From NCBI RefSeq assembly GCF_014762685.1, contig NZ_JABURM010000005.1, positions 434,001 through 498,000 of the forward strand: a DNA stretch of 64,000 bases, read 5' to 3'. The position numbers and the translations under genes were made by a program. This document shows, piece by piece, positions 17,915-26,899 of this stretch. The notes beneath the pieces were generated by a model. It saw nothing but the letters and a program-made list of their open reading frames with translations, made no database searches and was not told the origin of the DNA. Each line of letters starts with the position of its first letter. The first letter of the stretch is position 1. The stretch comes from Gracilimonas sp. GTDB lineage: Bacteria > Bacteroidota > Rhodothermia > Balneolales > Balneolaceae.

Positions 17915-18559
17915 TCATTGGATAATGGTCACTTTTTCCAATTTTGGCCAGTTTTTGAAGTCGTTTGCAGTAGTTAATTTCACCGGATAATTAAAATCCT
18001 GGAATTCATCGGGGATGGATTCTCCTAAAAATTCGTCCGTCAAATGATCCCATAATAATTTTTCTTCAGATTTAGAGATTAAGATTTCATCTTTTTCATT
18101 CTTAGAGAAAAGCAGAATTTCAACTTTACTCAGTGCTTTTGAAATGGATTTAGTAAAATCAGGAAGAGGAACATGAGAGGCTTTTCCATTTTCATCAACA
18201 AGATTTGAAATCAGTAGATTTGGAGTAGCATGAAGTGATTGCAGGGCGTCGGTATCGAGATCTATTTTCCCGCTCTTTTTTTTAACAAGTCCTTTTTGAA
18301 ACCCGTGTATTCCAATGGTGGCTACTCCCTGATCAGCAAATAACCCAATCAGGCGTTTATTAAGATCTTTAGTGGCGCGGAGCCGAGCATCTTCCCGCAT
18401 CATTCCTGTTTGAATAAGCCGATCCGTATAAGGGCTGTCTCCATGAATAATAATTCCTTTTCGATCTCCCAATTTGGCCAGGGATTTTGCAAAGGAGGTG
18501 AGGAAGATAGAATTTTCAAGATGATGATGATCAAGAACAGCGATATAATTTATGGACAT
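17915..18559 (-). CDS. Unknown protein, faintly amino-acid-kinase-like
   Basis: The 214-residue protein has no signal peptide. The segment KGIIIHGDSPYTDRLIQTG, followed by RATKDLNKRLIGLFADQGVATIGIHGFQKG, recalls the ATP/substrate fold of acetylglutamate kinases (VHGGGP and the NK-x-L helix before a G-L-x-G turn). However, the glycine triplet is replaced by GDSP and the C-terminal ATP-binding half is not recognisable. It may be a non-catalytic relative or the resemblance may be chance. It stands alone with about 200 nt of gene-free DNA upstream. Confidence 0.5.
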   Translation of the reverse strand: MSINYIAVLDHHHLENSIFLTSFAKSLAKLGDRKGIIIHGDSPYTDRLIQTGMMREDARLRATKDLNKRLIGLFADQGVATIGIHGFQKGLVKKKSGKIDLDTDALQSLHATPNLLISNLVDENGKASHVPLPDFTKSISKALSKVEILLFSKNEKDEILISKSEEKLLWDHLTDEFLGESIPDEFQDFNYPVKLTTANDFKNWPKLEKVTIIQ

Positions 18560-18765
18560 GTTTTATGCGTATTGTGATTCACATTAAATTACCCAATGTT
18601 TGGCTTAGTTGAATAACTAATTCACCTCTAAATTCATTTGGTGATTCAAATTTTCTTCATTTATTGTACAATTTAAAAACCTCAGAATAGTTTCATGTAT
18701 CACCAAAGTTCGAACATACGAATGAAATGGAATCCCAATAGTTTTCGGAACAGGCCGCGGATTAC

Positions 18766-18975
18766 CTACACCCGGTCCGTCTCTGTATACGACAGATCAG
18801 CCCTGAAAGTCATGGTTCGTTTGTTGCTATGCTCGATCTTGTCTTCATCATCTATGTTTGGGATGTCGGTGTGATGCACATTGCATTTCACTTCTTCATT
18901 AAGGTACTCGCTGATGCTTTTGGAGATGAGAGTTTCAAGCTGAGAATTTGAAAGAGTCTTTAATTTGTTGCTCAT
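18766..18975 (-). CDS. Small unknown protein
   Basis: The 69-residue protein starts at ATG 18975. An N-terminal helix (LKTLSNSQLETLISKSISEYLNEE) leads into a short hydrophilic segment with VHHTD. I recognise no family. It precedes nothing close and follows the 44-codon frame at 19006-19140 by about 30 nt, so the two may share a transcript. Confidence 0.5.
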   Translation of the reverse strand: MSNKLKTLSNSQLETLISKSISEYLNEEVKCNVHHTDIPNIDDEDKIEHSNKRTMTFRADLSYTETDRV

Positions 18976-19005
18976 GACTATAATATTTCTTTTGAATTAC
19001 TTGAG

Positions 19006-19140
19006 TTAGTCGGCTAAAAAAACATATTTGATGGATTCATCGTTTTGAAACCAAAGGGTGGGAATTCGCCGGCCATTTTTAGACTTCTCAGCTTCAGCTT
19101 TGTTAAATAGCTCCTGCTGTGTAACTTCGGGTAATTCCAT
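19006..19140 (-). CDS. Possible 44-residue protein
   Basis: ATG 19140 to TAA 19006 encodes MELPEVTQQELFNKAEAEKS followed by GRRIPTLWFQNDESIKYVFL and AD. The codon pattern looks like coding DNA, and it fills the otherwise empty gap upstream of the 69-residue frame. There is no recognised family; it is short enough to be chance. Confidence 0.45.
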   Translation of the reverse strand: MELPEVTQQELFNKAEAEKSKNGRRIPTLWFQNDESIKYVFLAD

Positions 19141-19287
19141 TAGTAGATAGGACCTTCGGATGCATCAAGGTTACTCCGGATTATCACGAAATCCATCTGC
19201 GGGATTATCCTTCTGATGGATGAACAAGGGCTGTTTTGCTCAAATTCAACCATTGGTCGGATAAGCTTTGAGCCGTCAGACCCATAA

Positions 19288-19998
19288 TCAACCTTGTTTC
19301 TTTAAGGATGCTGATTTAAAATTAAAGGGAAGCAAATCGATGGAAAGGTGTTCAGAAAGTGTTCCTTCAGCATGATGTAATTTAATTTCATGATAAGGCA
19401 GAAATTCTGCAATTACTTGCCGGCAAGCTCCGCAAGGACTGCTTATTTCACCTTTTTTGGTGTGTATTTCCAATTTCTCGAATTCAGTTATACCTGCAGT
19501 AATTGCTTTGGCGATAACAACTCGCTCAGCACAGAGCCCTTTGGTCCAGTCACTGACTTCTATATTAACACCTTCAAAATATCCGTCATTAGTAAAAAGC
19601 ATAGCCGAAACGGGAAAGTCCGAATTTGGAGTAACTGCTTTTGTAAGCAGAGACTTAAGTTTTGGCAGCGTATTAAAATTATTATCAGCAGGATGAAACA
19701 GATCTTCTGTATTTTCAATAGGGGGGCTTTCGACTTCATGAACTTTCAGGTTAAATTCTTTGACCCAAAAGTCCAGTTGATCAAACTCCCTGTTTTCGAT
19801 ATATAACCCGGCAGGGATCTCGCCCTCACTTAAACATATAGCACAGGCCGATTGAACAGCAGGTATCGTAATCGGATATGAAACATTTTCAATCCGTACC
19901 CCGGCATAAAAGTGACCGTTTTTACTTTCAACTACACAAGCAGCCGGTCTCTCGGAATAAGGGATATAGGCTCGTTTGTAAAGTAAATTCCAGTTCAT
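19288..19998 (-). CDS. Two-domain cytidine deaminase with catalytic C-terminal domain
   Basis: The 236-residue protein has two cytidine-deaminase-like domains. The second holds the active site: C157-A-E159 and P188-C189-G-A-C192, the three zinc cysteines and the proton-shuttle glutamate. The first (about 1-70) keeps the fold marks YIPYSERPAA, YAGVRIENVSY and the helix after them, but IPAVQS replaces the CAE motif and no PCxxC is present. E. coli Cdd has the reverse order, catalytic first and vestigial second. The expected reaction is cytidine/deoxycytidine to uridine/deoxyuridine plus ammonia, for pyrimidine salvage. It starts 1 nt after the GH3 fusion stops. Confidence 0.88.
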   Translation of the reverse strand: MNWNLLYKRAYIPYSERPAACVVESKNGHFYAGVRIENVSYPITIPAVQSACAICLSEGEIPAGLYIENREFDQLDFWVKEFNLKVHEVESPPIENTEDLFHPADNNFNTLPKLKSLLTKAVTPNSDFPVSAMLFTNDGYFEGVNIEVSDWTKGLCAERVVIAKAITAGITEFEKLEIHTKKGEISSPCGACRQVIAEFLPYHEIKLHHAEGTLSEHLSIDLLPFNFKSASLKKQG

Positions 19999-19999
19999 A

Positions 20000-22903
20000 T
20001 CAATTCATTATCGCTTTGTATGCGGCATCTGCAACTTTGGCTCTGATTTGGCTAATTCTTTTCCCATACGACCGGTGAGGGAAAGTTCGGTTGGTTAGCA
20101 AAATGACAGCCATATTTTTTTCACGGTCAATCCACAAACTGGTACCGGTAAACCCAAGATGGCCAAAGGTGTCATCACCGGCAAGGCTTCCGGCTGTAGA
20201 AAACCCATCTTCACTTTTGCGGTCAAAGCCCAATCCGCGCCCACTGTGCTTTGATTGCTCGGTAGTGAATTTTCTGATAATCTCGGGTGAGAGGTATTGT
20301 CTGCCGGAATAAGTTCCATCATTAAGCAACATGGTACTGAATTTAGCCATATCAATACTGGATGAGAATAAGCCGGCATGTCCTGCAACTCCGTCCATAA
20401 AATAAGCCCTTTCATCATGAACCCTGGCCTTGACCAGCCCTCGTCCGAACACCGTGTCAATTTCAGTAGGAGCAATTCTATTTACAAGCCATCGGCTTTT
20501 AGTGGCGGGATTAAAAAAGGTACTGTACATATTCATAGGAAAGAAAAGCTCACTTCTTGAATATAGATCCAGGGATTTACCTGAAACTTCATGGATGATT
20601 TCCCCCAGAAGAATCATACCTAAGTCGCTGTACACATATTTACTTCCCGGTTCATATGTAAGCGGTTCATTTTTAATTGCATGAATAATTTCCTTGCGGG
20701 TTTTGATTGAATCCACATATACTCGGAATGGGGGGAGTCCCGATTGGTGCAATAAAATATCACGGACAGTAATTTTTCTCTTTTTTCCGGTATCAAATTC
20801 CTTAAAGAATTTTGAAATCCGGTCATCAAGACTCAGTTTTCCTTCATCAATTAATTTCATTGTTGATGCTGTTGTAGCCATGACTTTTGTGATGGAGGCA
20901 AGATCATAAACATCAGTATTTTTAACGGCTTCGGTTTTGGTATAATCCTGGTATCCATATCCCTGATTGTAAGCCAGCACTCCATCTTTGACAATTCCGA
21001 CTACCGCTCCGGGAAATACAGAATCACGAATAGCTTCATTTATTATATCATCAATTTCAAAAAGTTTATTGTGGTCTAATCCTACCTCCTCAGGATTGCC
21101 GAAACGTAAGGTTGTATGATCCATATGAATACCTGAACCAAGTTCATATAGGCCCGGTATTTCAATAGGTAAATTTGAAGTTACTTTGGAAGCTCCAAAT
21201 AAGGCCGGAACTACTCCATTTACTTGTTGTCGGGAATTATACCAGCCCAAGACATGGGCATCGGCTTCTTTCAAATCCGACAGTACATATGGATTCCCAA
21301 AAGAAACCAAAAGGGAAGGTTTCTTCATCTTCAATACACGCCGCAAAAAAGACAGTTGGTCGGAGGAGAGGTGAATAGACTGCCCGAACCTCAGGTAGAT
21401 AAAAGAACTGATAAGGACCAAATCAACTTCTTTAGCTTTTCTAAGCATTTCACGTTTGTCTTCCTCACTGGTACGTTTGTCGTAAATGTATGAAGAGACA
21501 TTGGGGTGGTAGTCTCTGAGTTGACGAACAAATGAATTTCCTGTATCTCCTGATCGGTCATCAGCCACAGAAATCACCATTATCCTGGGATATTCAGAAG
21601 GAAGTAATGGAAGAATGCTATCCTTATTCTTAAGAATGGTAACCGACTCCCGGGCAATGCGGTCAGATTCGGCACGGTGAAAAGCCGTGTTAATTTTGGT
21701 GTCCAACGATTCGATGTCCACTTGGTTATTACGATCAAAAAGTCCATACTGCTGTTTCCAGAGCATTAATTTTGTAAATGACTTATTGATTCTTTCTTCG
21801 GTGATTTCTCCTGATTCAACGGCCTTTTCAACTTCATTAATGGCCGTATAAACGTCAGGACTGATAAGCATAATATCGGCACCTGCATTTAATGCGCGAA
21901 CCACTGCTCTCCCCGGTGAGTATTGCGAGGTGATTCCACTCATTTCAAGCCCATCAGTTACTACCATACCGTTAAAATTCAGAGAATCGGTGAGTAGGTC
22001 AGTAAGAACAATCGGGTCGAGTGTAGCCGGAAGGAACTCATTTATATTAAGTTTTGGGAAAGCGATATGGGCACTCATTATACTTGAAATGCCCCCATTT
22101 ATGACAGCCCGGAATGGGATAAGTTCGAGGGAGTCGAGACGATTGTAGTTGTAATTTACCACGGGTAAATCACTGTGTGAATCAACATCAGTATCCCCAT
22201 GACCGGGAAAATGTTTGGCGGTGGCTATCATGCCTTCACTTTGTACGCCCTGCATGAACGCTGTTCCAAACTCAGCAACCATTTCAGGATCGCCGGAAAA
22301 GGAACGAACATTAATTACAGGATTATCCGGGTTGTTGTTCACGTCCAAAACTGGGGCATAAATCTGGTGAACTCCAAGAGCTTTTGCTTCAATGGCAGTG
22401 ATTTTGCCCATCATAAAAGCATTTCGCTTATCTCCGGTAGCAGCTACTCCCATGGCAGGTGTAAACCGGGTGGTTCCGGAAACACGCATGGCAGCTCCAA
22501 ATTCCATATCCTGCGAAATCCATAAAGGAAATTTCGACATTCGCTGCAATTTATTGGTCATCACCGCCTGGCCGTATATATCCCCACGCATAAAAATGAT
22601 ACCGCCAATATTATGTTTTCGCACCAGCTCTTGTAATTGCTTGAAACTACGGGAGTCTCTGTTTGTGAATTCACCTTCGGCGGGTACAAAAAACAATTGC
22701 CCGATTTTTTCTTTTAATGAAGTATTCACCACCAAAGAATCGAGATATTCTTCTGATACTTTATCGAGCTTTATATCAGAAAAATTTTTGTTTACACGTT
22801 GTCCGAATAGAAACTCGGAAATGCTTTGGGCCTGAATTGGAGTGATACCCAGTATCAAAACTCCAACAATAAATAAGGAAGCTGCTCTAATAATGCCTTT
22901 CAT
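20000..22903 (-). CDS. GH3 beta-N-acetylhexosaminidase fused to a class C beta-lactamase-like serine hydrolase
   Basis: The 967-residue protein starts with a signal peptide (cut after IQAQ). A glycoside hydrolase 3 domain follows; the NagZ-type motif KHFPGHGDTDVDSH (K230-H243) carries the His used as acid/base by beta-N-acetylglucosaminidases, and VVTDGLEM holds the nucleophile Asp. Next comes a GH3 C-terminal-like domain (about 430-590). The last 370 residues form a beta-lactamase/penicillin-binding fold with SITK as the SxxK nucleophile motif, YSDLG as the YxN equivalent and HLGFTG near the end. The combination suggests periplasmic trimming of peptidoglycan fragments. It is first in an operon with the cytidine deaminase. 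Confidence 0.93.
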   Translation of the reverse strand: MKGIIRAASLFIVGVLILGITPIQAQSISEFLFGQRVNKNFSDIKLDKVSEEYLDSLVVNTSLKEKIGQLFFVPAEGEFTNRDSRSFKQLQELVRKHNIGGIIFMRGDIYGQAVMTNKLQRMSKFPLWISQDMEFGAAMRVSGTTRFTPAMGVAATGDKRNAFMMGKITAIEAKALGVHQIYAPVLDVNNNPDNPVINVRSFSGDPEMVAEFGTAFMQGVQSEGMIATAKHFPGHGDTDVDSHSDLPVVNYNYNRLDSLELIPFRAVINGGISSIMSAHIAFPKLNINEFLPATLDPIVLTDLLTDSLNFNGMVVTDGLEMSGITSQYSPGRAVVRALNAGADIMLISPDVYTAINEVEKAVESGEITEERINKSFTKLMLWKQQYGLFDRNNQVDIESLDTKINTAFHRAESDRIARESVTILKNKDSILPLLPSEYPRIMVISVADDRSGDTGNSFVRQLRDYHPNVSSYIYDKRTSEEDKREMLRKAKEVDLVLISSFIYLRFGQSIHLSSDQLSFLRRVLKMKKPSLLVSFGNPYVLSDLKEADAHVLGWYNSRQQVNGVVPALFGASKVTSNLPIEIPGLYELGSGIHMDHTTLRFGNPEEVGLDHNKLFEIDDIINEAIRDSVFPGAVVGIVKDGVLAYNQGYGYQDYTKTEAVKNTDVYDLASITKVMATTASTMKLIDEGKLSLDDRISKFFKEFDTGKKRKITVRDILLHQSGLPPFRVYVDSIKTRKEIIHAIKNEPLTYEPGSKYVYSDLGMILLGEIIHEVSGKSLDLYSRSELFFPMNMYSTFFNPATKSRWLVNRIAPTEIDTVFGRGLVKARVHDERAYFMDGVAGHAGLFSSSIDMAKFSTMLLNDGTYSGRQYLSPEIIRKFTTEQSKHSGRGLGFDRKSEDGFSTAGSLAGDDTFGHLGFTGTSLWIDREKNMAVILLTNRTFPHRSYGKRISQIRAKVADAAYKAIMN

Positions 22904-23132
22904 AAAATGATAACTGTAATGATATAATTTTTGTAACCATGTAAATGTACGTGTTACTAACAGTCTACGCCAATGATTTATTTTAGCCTTGAGTACATTA
23001 CTTTAAATTAACCTATTGTAAAAAAGACCGTAAAAATAAGTTCTGAATACTATATAACTCACATCTCGGAAATAATCTCAATGAATTCATAATTTCACTT
23101 TATTTCCAGTCAGTAAATGCTCATTATTAGCT

Positions 23133-25133
23133 ATGATAAGTGACGAAAAAAAGGAAGAAGTACGCGCCGCTGCAGATATTGTGGAAGTAGTATCGGACTA
23201 TGTAAAACTGAAGCGTTCGGGCAGCGGGTTTGTAGGGCTGTGTCCTTATCATGATGAGAAAACTCCTTCTTTCAATGTTACCCCCAGGTTGGAAATTTTT
23301 AAATGCTTTGGGTGCGGTGAATCAGGAGATGTTTTTAAATTTGTAATGGATCAGGAAGGAGTTGGGTTTACCGAAGCCATTCGGCAACTTGCTGACCGCT
23401 ATGGTGTATTTATCCCAGAAGAAGATAATGATGAACCCAGTGAAACCACACAACTAAGGGAAGGCATTCTGCATGCGCTGAAGTTTGCAGGTGTTTTTTA
23501 TTATCGAAATTTGATTGAAAATCCGGAAGCGGAAACAGCCGTTAAATACCTGGAAGACAGGGGATATAATCGTGCTGTGTATAAAAAATATGGGCTTGGT
23601 TATGCGCCCTCCGGCGGTGAAGAACTGTGGAAAGCGGCTAAAAATGCCGGGATCGATGAACAGTATTTGGTTGAAGCCGACCTTATCAAACCCAGTAACC
23701 GGGGAAGCGGTTATTATGACACTTTCAGGGGGCGGCTGATGTTCCCTATTTTTAATCCCACGGGTAAAGTAATTGCTTTTGCGGGAAGGGTCTTGGGAAA
23801 TGAAAAAACAGCGAAATACATCAACTCCTCCCAAACCAAGGTTTATAATAAAAGTGAGGTGGTTTATGGAGTGAATTTTGCCAAAAATGAAATCCGGAAG
23901 CATAAGGAAGTTATTTTGGTTGAAGGCTATACGGATGTTATTACACTGATGGAGCACGGGATTAGAAATGTGGTAGCCAGCAGCGGAACGTCACTTACTC
24001 CTGGGCAGATGAAAATTTTACATCGGTATGGTGAGCGTATTTTAATGATTTATGATTCGGATAGTGCCGGCCAAACAGCCATGAAGCGCGGAATCAATAT
24101 TGCATTGGCGGAAGGTATGGAAGTTGAGTTGCTGGAGCTGCCGGAAGGTCAGGATCCGGATTCATTTGTGAAGCAGTTTGGAAAGGAATCATTTGAGGAC
24201 TTGAAAAAAGAAGAAGCCGGTGATTTTGTTGATTTCTTGCTTCTGAAAGCCGGTGAAGAGGGACGCCTGGATAAACCCACTGAAAAGCCTAAAGTAATTA
24301 CCGAGATTTTGGAGTCTATAGCCAATATTAAAGACTCTATACAGCGTCAGGTGTATGTTCAGTACCTGCATCAAAAAATGCAAAAGTTCCAGAAAGTAAA
24401 AGAGAGTGATTTGTACGAGCAGCTGGAGCGCGTAATGAATGACAAACGCTGGGAAGAAAAGCGTTCAGAAAGAAGAGAAGAGGCTCGGCAGCGGGTTCAG
24501 GAAAATAAGGATGACGCTTCATCTGGAGAAGAACAACCACCCCATCCCGGACAAAGAACTTCGGCGGTTGCATCCCGAAAAAAACCGCATTTTGAAAAAG
24601 AGCTGATTCGTCTGATGATTTCCTATGGAAGGAATATGGTAGAATATGTTTGCTCTTTTACCAACGCCAAGCTTTTTGAAGATGATGAACTTCGGGTGTT
24701 TTATGAGGATATAATTGACCGTTATAAAAAGGAAAAAGATTTTTCGATAAATACGTATACTGGCGAAGATGACCCTTTCCCAAGGTTGGTAGGGGACGTG
24801 CTGTTAGAACAGCACACGGCAAGTGACCGCCATGAAGAAAAAGTGGGATTAAAATATGAGAAGGATAAAAATCCTTATAAAACCGCAAAGAGCTCTATTC
24901 GGGCTGCTCAAATCAATTTTTATAAACGTAAACTGAATGAACTGGCTGATCTTATCGGATCCGCAAAAGCAGATGAACGTCTTGAATTAATGGAACGCCA
25001 AAAAGATGTGAAATCCAAACTCACCCGGAGGGAAACATCTGACCCTGATGATTTATACCCCGATCCGGAAAAGGGACTGAGTAACGAAGTCAATGAGAAA
25101 GTTTTTCAGTACAAAATGAAGAATGAGAAGTGA
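23133..25133 (+). CDS. dnaG: DNA primase
   Basis: The 666-residue protein makes RNA primers at the replication fork. The CHC2 zinc ribbon is C37-P-Y-H40 with C58-F-G-C61. The TOPRIM domain has E264-GYTD and D308-S-D310. The C-terminal third, after a charged RE/EE-rich linker (about 440-480), is the helical DnaB-binding part starting near KPHFEKELIRLMISY. Length is normal. It is monocistronic, followed by a pair of inverted repeats instead of a clean terminator. Confidence 0.97.
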   Translation: MISDEKKEEVRAAADIVEVVSDYVKLKRSGSGFVGLCPYHDEKTPSFNVTPRLEIFKCFGCGESGDVFKFVMDQEGVGFTEAIRQLADRYGVFIPEEDNDEPSETTQLREGILHALKFAGVFYYRNLIENPEAETAVKYLEDRGYNRAVYKKYGLGYAPSGGEELWKAAKNAGIDEQYLVEADLIKPSNRGSGYYDTFRGRLMFPIFNPTGKVIAFAGRVLGNEKTAKYINSSQTKVYNKSEVVYGVNFAKNEIRKHKEVILVEGYTDVITLMEHGIRNVVASSGTSLTPGQMKILHRYGERILMIYDSDSAGQTAMKRGINIALAEGMEVELLELPEGQDPDSFVKQFGKESFEDLKKEEAGDFVDFLLLKAGEEGRLDKPTEKPKVITEILESIANIKDSIQRQVYVQYLHQKMQKFQKVKESDLYEQLERVMNDKRWEEKRSERREEARQRVQENKDDASSGEEQPPHPGQRTSAVASRKKPHFEKELIRLMISYGRNMVEYVCSFTNAKLFEDDELRVFYEDIIDRYKKEKDFSINTYTGEDDPFPRLVGDVLLEQHTASDRHEEKVGLKYEKDKNPYKTAKSSIRAAQINFYKRKLNELADLIGSAKADERLELMERQKDVKSKLTRRETSDPDDLYPDPEKGLSNEVNEKVFQYKMKNEK

Positions 25134-25139
25134 TAAAGT

Positions 25140-25255
25140 GAAAGTTGAGAGTTGATGGATGCATGTCTAATATTGTAAGCCAAATTTAATAACTGTGGCA
25201 GGTCAGGATTGGGGGTTATACCCAATCTCTATCACTTTATCAACTCTCAACTTTC
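25140..25255. repeat. Long inverted repeat after dnaG
   Basis: GAAAGTTGAGAGTTGAT (25140-25156) is perfectly complementary to ATCAACTCTCAACTTTC (25239-25255). GATAAAGTG and CACTTTATC form an overlapping second pairing. The 82-nt loop and missing T-run argue for a dispersed palindromic element rather than a simple terminator. Confidence 0.7.
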
Positions 25256-25320
25256 ATCCCTCAATCTCACAATTTCCCCGAAAATATATATGGCACAATG
25301 ATTTTCATAGTGATGCAAGG

Positions 25321-25989
25321 TTAATTACGGGTGAGGGCATATACTAAAACATTGAGGCCCATTTGCAGAGCTTTTTGGCGTAAGGATTCCGGCGTGTTAT
25401 GAACTTCGGCATCTGTCCATCCATCGCCGAGATTTGATTCATAGCTGTAAAAAACAACCAGCCGGCCTTCATGAAAAATCCCAAAACCCTGCGGTGGTTT
25501 ATTATCGTGCTCGTGAATTTTTGGGAGACCGCTTCCAAATTCAAACACTTGATCATAGATAGGGTGATTAAAAGGGATTTCAACAAATTCCTCGTTTGGG
25601 AAGACTTGCTTTATGACCGGACGGATGTATTTATCCAAGCCGTAGTCATCATCAATATAGAGGAATCCTCCATTCTCAAGATATTCCCGCAGATTGTTTG
25701 CCTCAGCTGAATTCAGCGTAATATTCCCGTGACCGGTGAGAAATATAAATGGGTATGAGTGCAGCTCAGCACTGCCCAAAGATACATCCTTATATGATTC
25801 AGAGATAGGAATAGGTACGTTAGCTTTAGCAAAGAGAATTAAGTTTTGTAAAGCAGAGGGATCATTATACCAATCGCCGCCCCCGCGGTATTTGGCGCGT
25901 GCAATTTCAAATTCCCCCGATGCCTGTGCAGATACCGGATCGGAAAAAACTAAAGTCACCAATAAAATAAGTGTAATTCGGGATATCAT
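25321..25989 (-). CDS. DUF4159 domain secreted protein
   Basis: The 222-residue protein has a signal peptide (cut after VSAQ) and a DUF4159 domain: FEIARAKYRGGGDWYND at the start, then FIFLTGHGNITL and GGFLYIDDDYGLDKYIRP, a Rossmann-like glutamine-amidotransferase fold without catalytic Cys. It is third in the operon receptor-DUF4249-DUF4159, only 1 nt after the DUF4249 stop. Members are common in Bacteroidota and Planctomycetes with no known activity. Confidence 0.85.
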   Translation of the reverse strand: MISRITLILLVTLVFSDPVSAQASGEFEIARAKYRGGGDWYNDPSALQNLILFAKANVPIPISESYKDVSLGSAELHSYPFIFLTGHGNITLNSAEANNLREYLENGGFLYIDDDYGLDKYIRPVIKQVFPNEEFVEIPFNHPIYDQVFEFGSGLPKIHEHDNKPPQGFGIFHEGRLVVFYSYESNLGDGWTDAEVHNTPESLRQKALQMGLNVLVYALTRN

Positions 25990-25990
25990 A

Positions 25991-26896
25991 TCAAAAAAGG
26001 GCTCGCTTTACGTAAGTTTGAACGGTATCAGAAGCTACGGAACCGAACACCCCGATACCACCTCTGACATGAGTTATAATATTTTGCATTTCTCCCGGTG
26101 AAAGCGTGGATCCTCCCAATTGAACTTCCTGAGAACGAATAAAGTCATAAATATTGTCATCCATAGTATTTGCCACTATTAAATTATCCTGATAGAAGGC
26201 GATACCAATCCATGGAAATTTAATAGTAAAAGAACCATCAGGGTTTACATCGAAATTACCTTGGTTAATAATTCCAGAACTGTTATTAGCGAAATTAAGC
26301 AGGCTTTCTTCGGTTTGGTCTCCATCTTTATATAATTCTGAATAAAGGGGTGTCAGTAACCGTTCATCCGGGTTCAGGCTCAGAGCATTAAATACGAATA
26401 TGTTTTGACGGCCGGGATATGAGCTTTCGCTTAAGGTAATTTCAAGTTGTTCTGAAGACTGATAAACCACAGTATCCTGAACTCCGGATAGTATTTGGAA
26501 GGTATCCGGGACCACAGTATGTGCAGTAATTATATCCGGTAATTCCGGAAAGGTAATTTCAATTTTATAAGTTCTGGCCGGGAGTACTTCGTGGATGACT
26601 TGTGGAAAATAAAGACCGGGAAATTCGTTGGCGTAATTAAAAGTTTCAGCGACGTTGCTTTCAGGGCCTGCTTCCAGTAATTGAATTTCGACGTTAGCAT
26701 CGTTGATGGCTAACTCTTCAAAATCATACAATTCAGTTGCCTCAGAGGTTGTGGATAATCGAACTTTGGGGAGTTCACGATTAGCCACTAAATAAGATTC
26801 CACTACATAAAATTCTTCATATTCATCCTGAGGATAAGTTTCACAGGAAGTTATAAAAGCAGCAGTCAGGATCAGTATTACAAATAATTTATTCAT
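25991..26896 (-). CDS. DUF4249 lipoprotein, partner of a TonB-dependent receptor
   Basis: The 301-residue protein begins with a lipoprotein signal (ILTAAFITSCETYP; lipidated Cys near residue 18). DUF4249 features follow: YEEFYVVESYLVANRELPKVRLSTTS near the N-terminus, then Ig-like strands and the closing IGVFGSVASDTV. DUF4249 proteins are encoded next to TonB-dependent receptors much like SusD proteins beside SusC, and probably sit on the receptor as a surface lipoprotein. The gene starts 3 nt after the receptor stop. The substrate is unknown. Confidence 0.88.
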   Translation of the reverse strand: MNKLFVILILTAAFITSCETYPQDEYEEFYVVESYLVANRELPKVRLSTTSEATELYDFEELAINDANVEIQLLEAGPESNVAETFNYANEFPGLYFPQVIHEVLPARTYKIEITFPELPDIITAHTVVPDTFQILSGVQDTVVYQSSEQLEITLSESSYPGRQNIFVFNALSLNPDERLLTPLYSELYKDGDQTEESLLNFANNSSGIINQGNFDVNPDGSFTIKFPWIGIAFYQDNLIVANTMDDNIYDFIRSQEVQLGGSTLSPGEMQNIITHVRGGIGVFGSVASDTVQTYVKRALF

Positions 26897-26899
26897 TGC

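Noticed and set aside
25140-25255. Rho-independent terminator of dnaG
   Set aside because: The arms are complementary, but the loop is 82 nt and there is no T-tract after the second arm.
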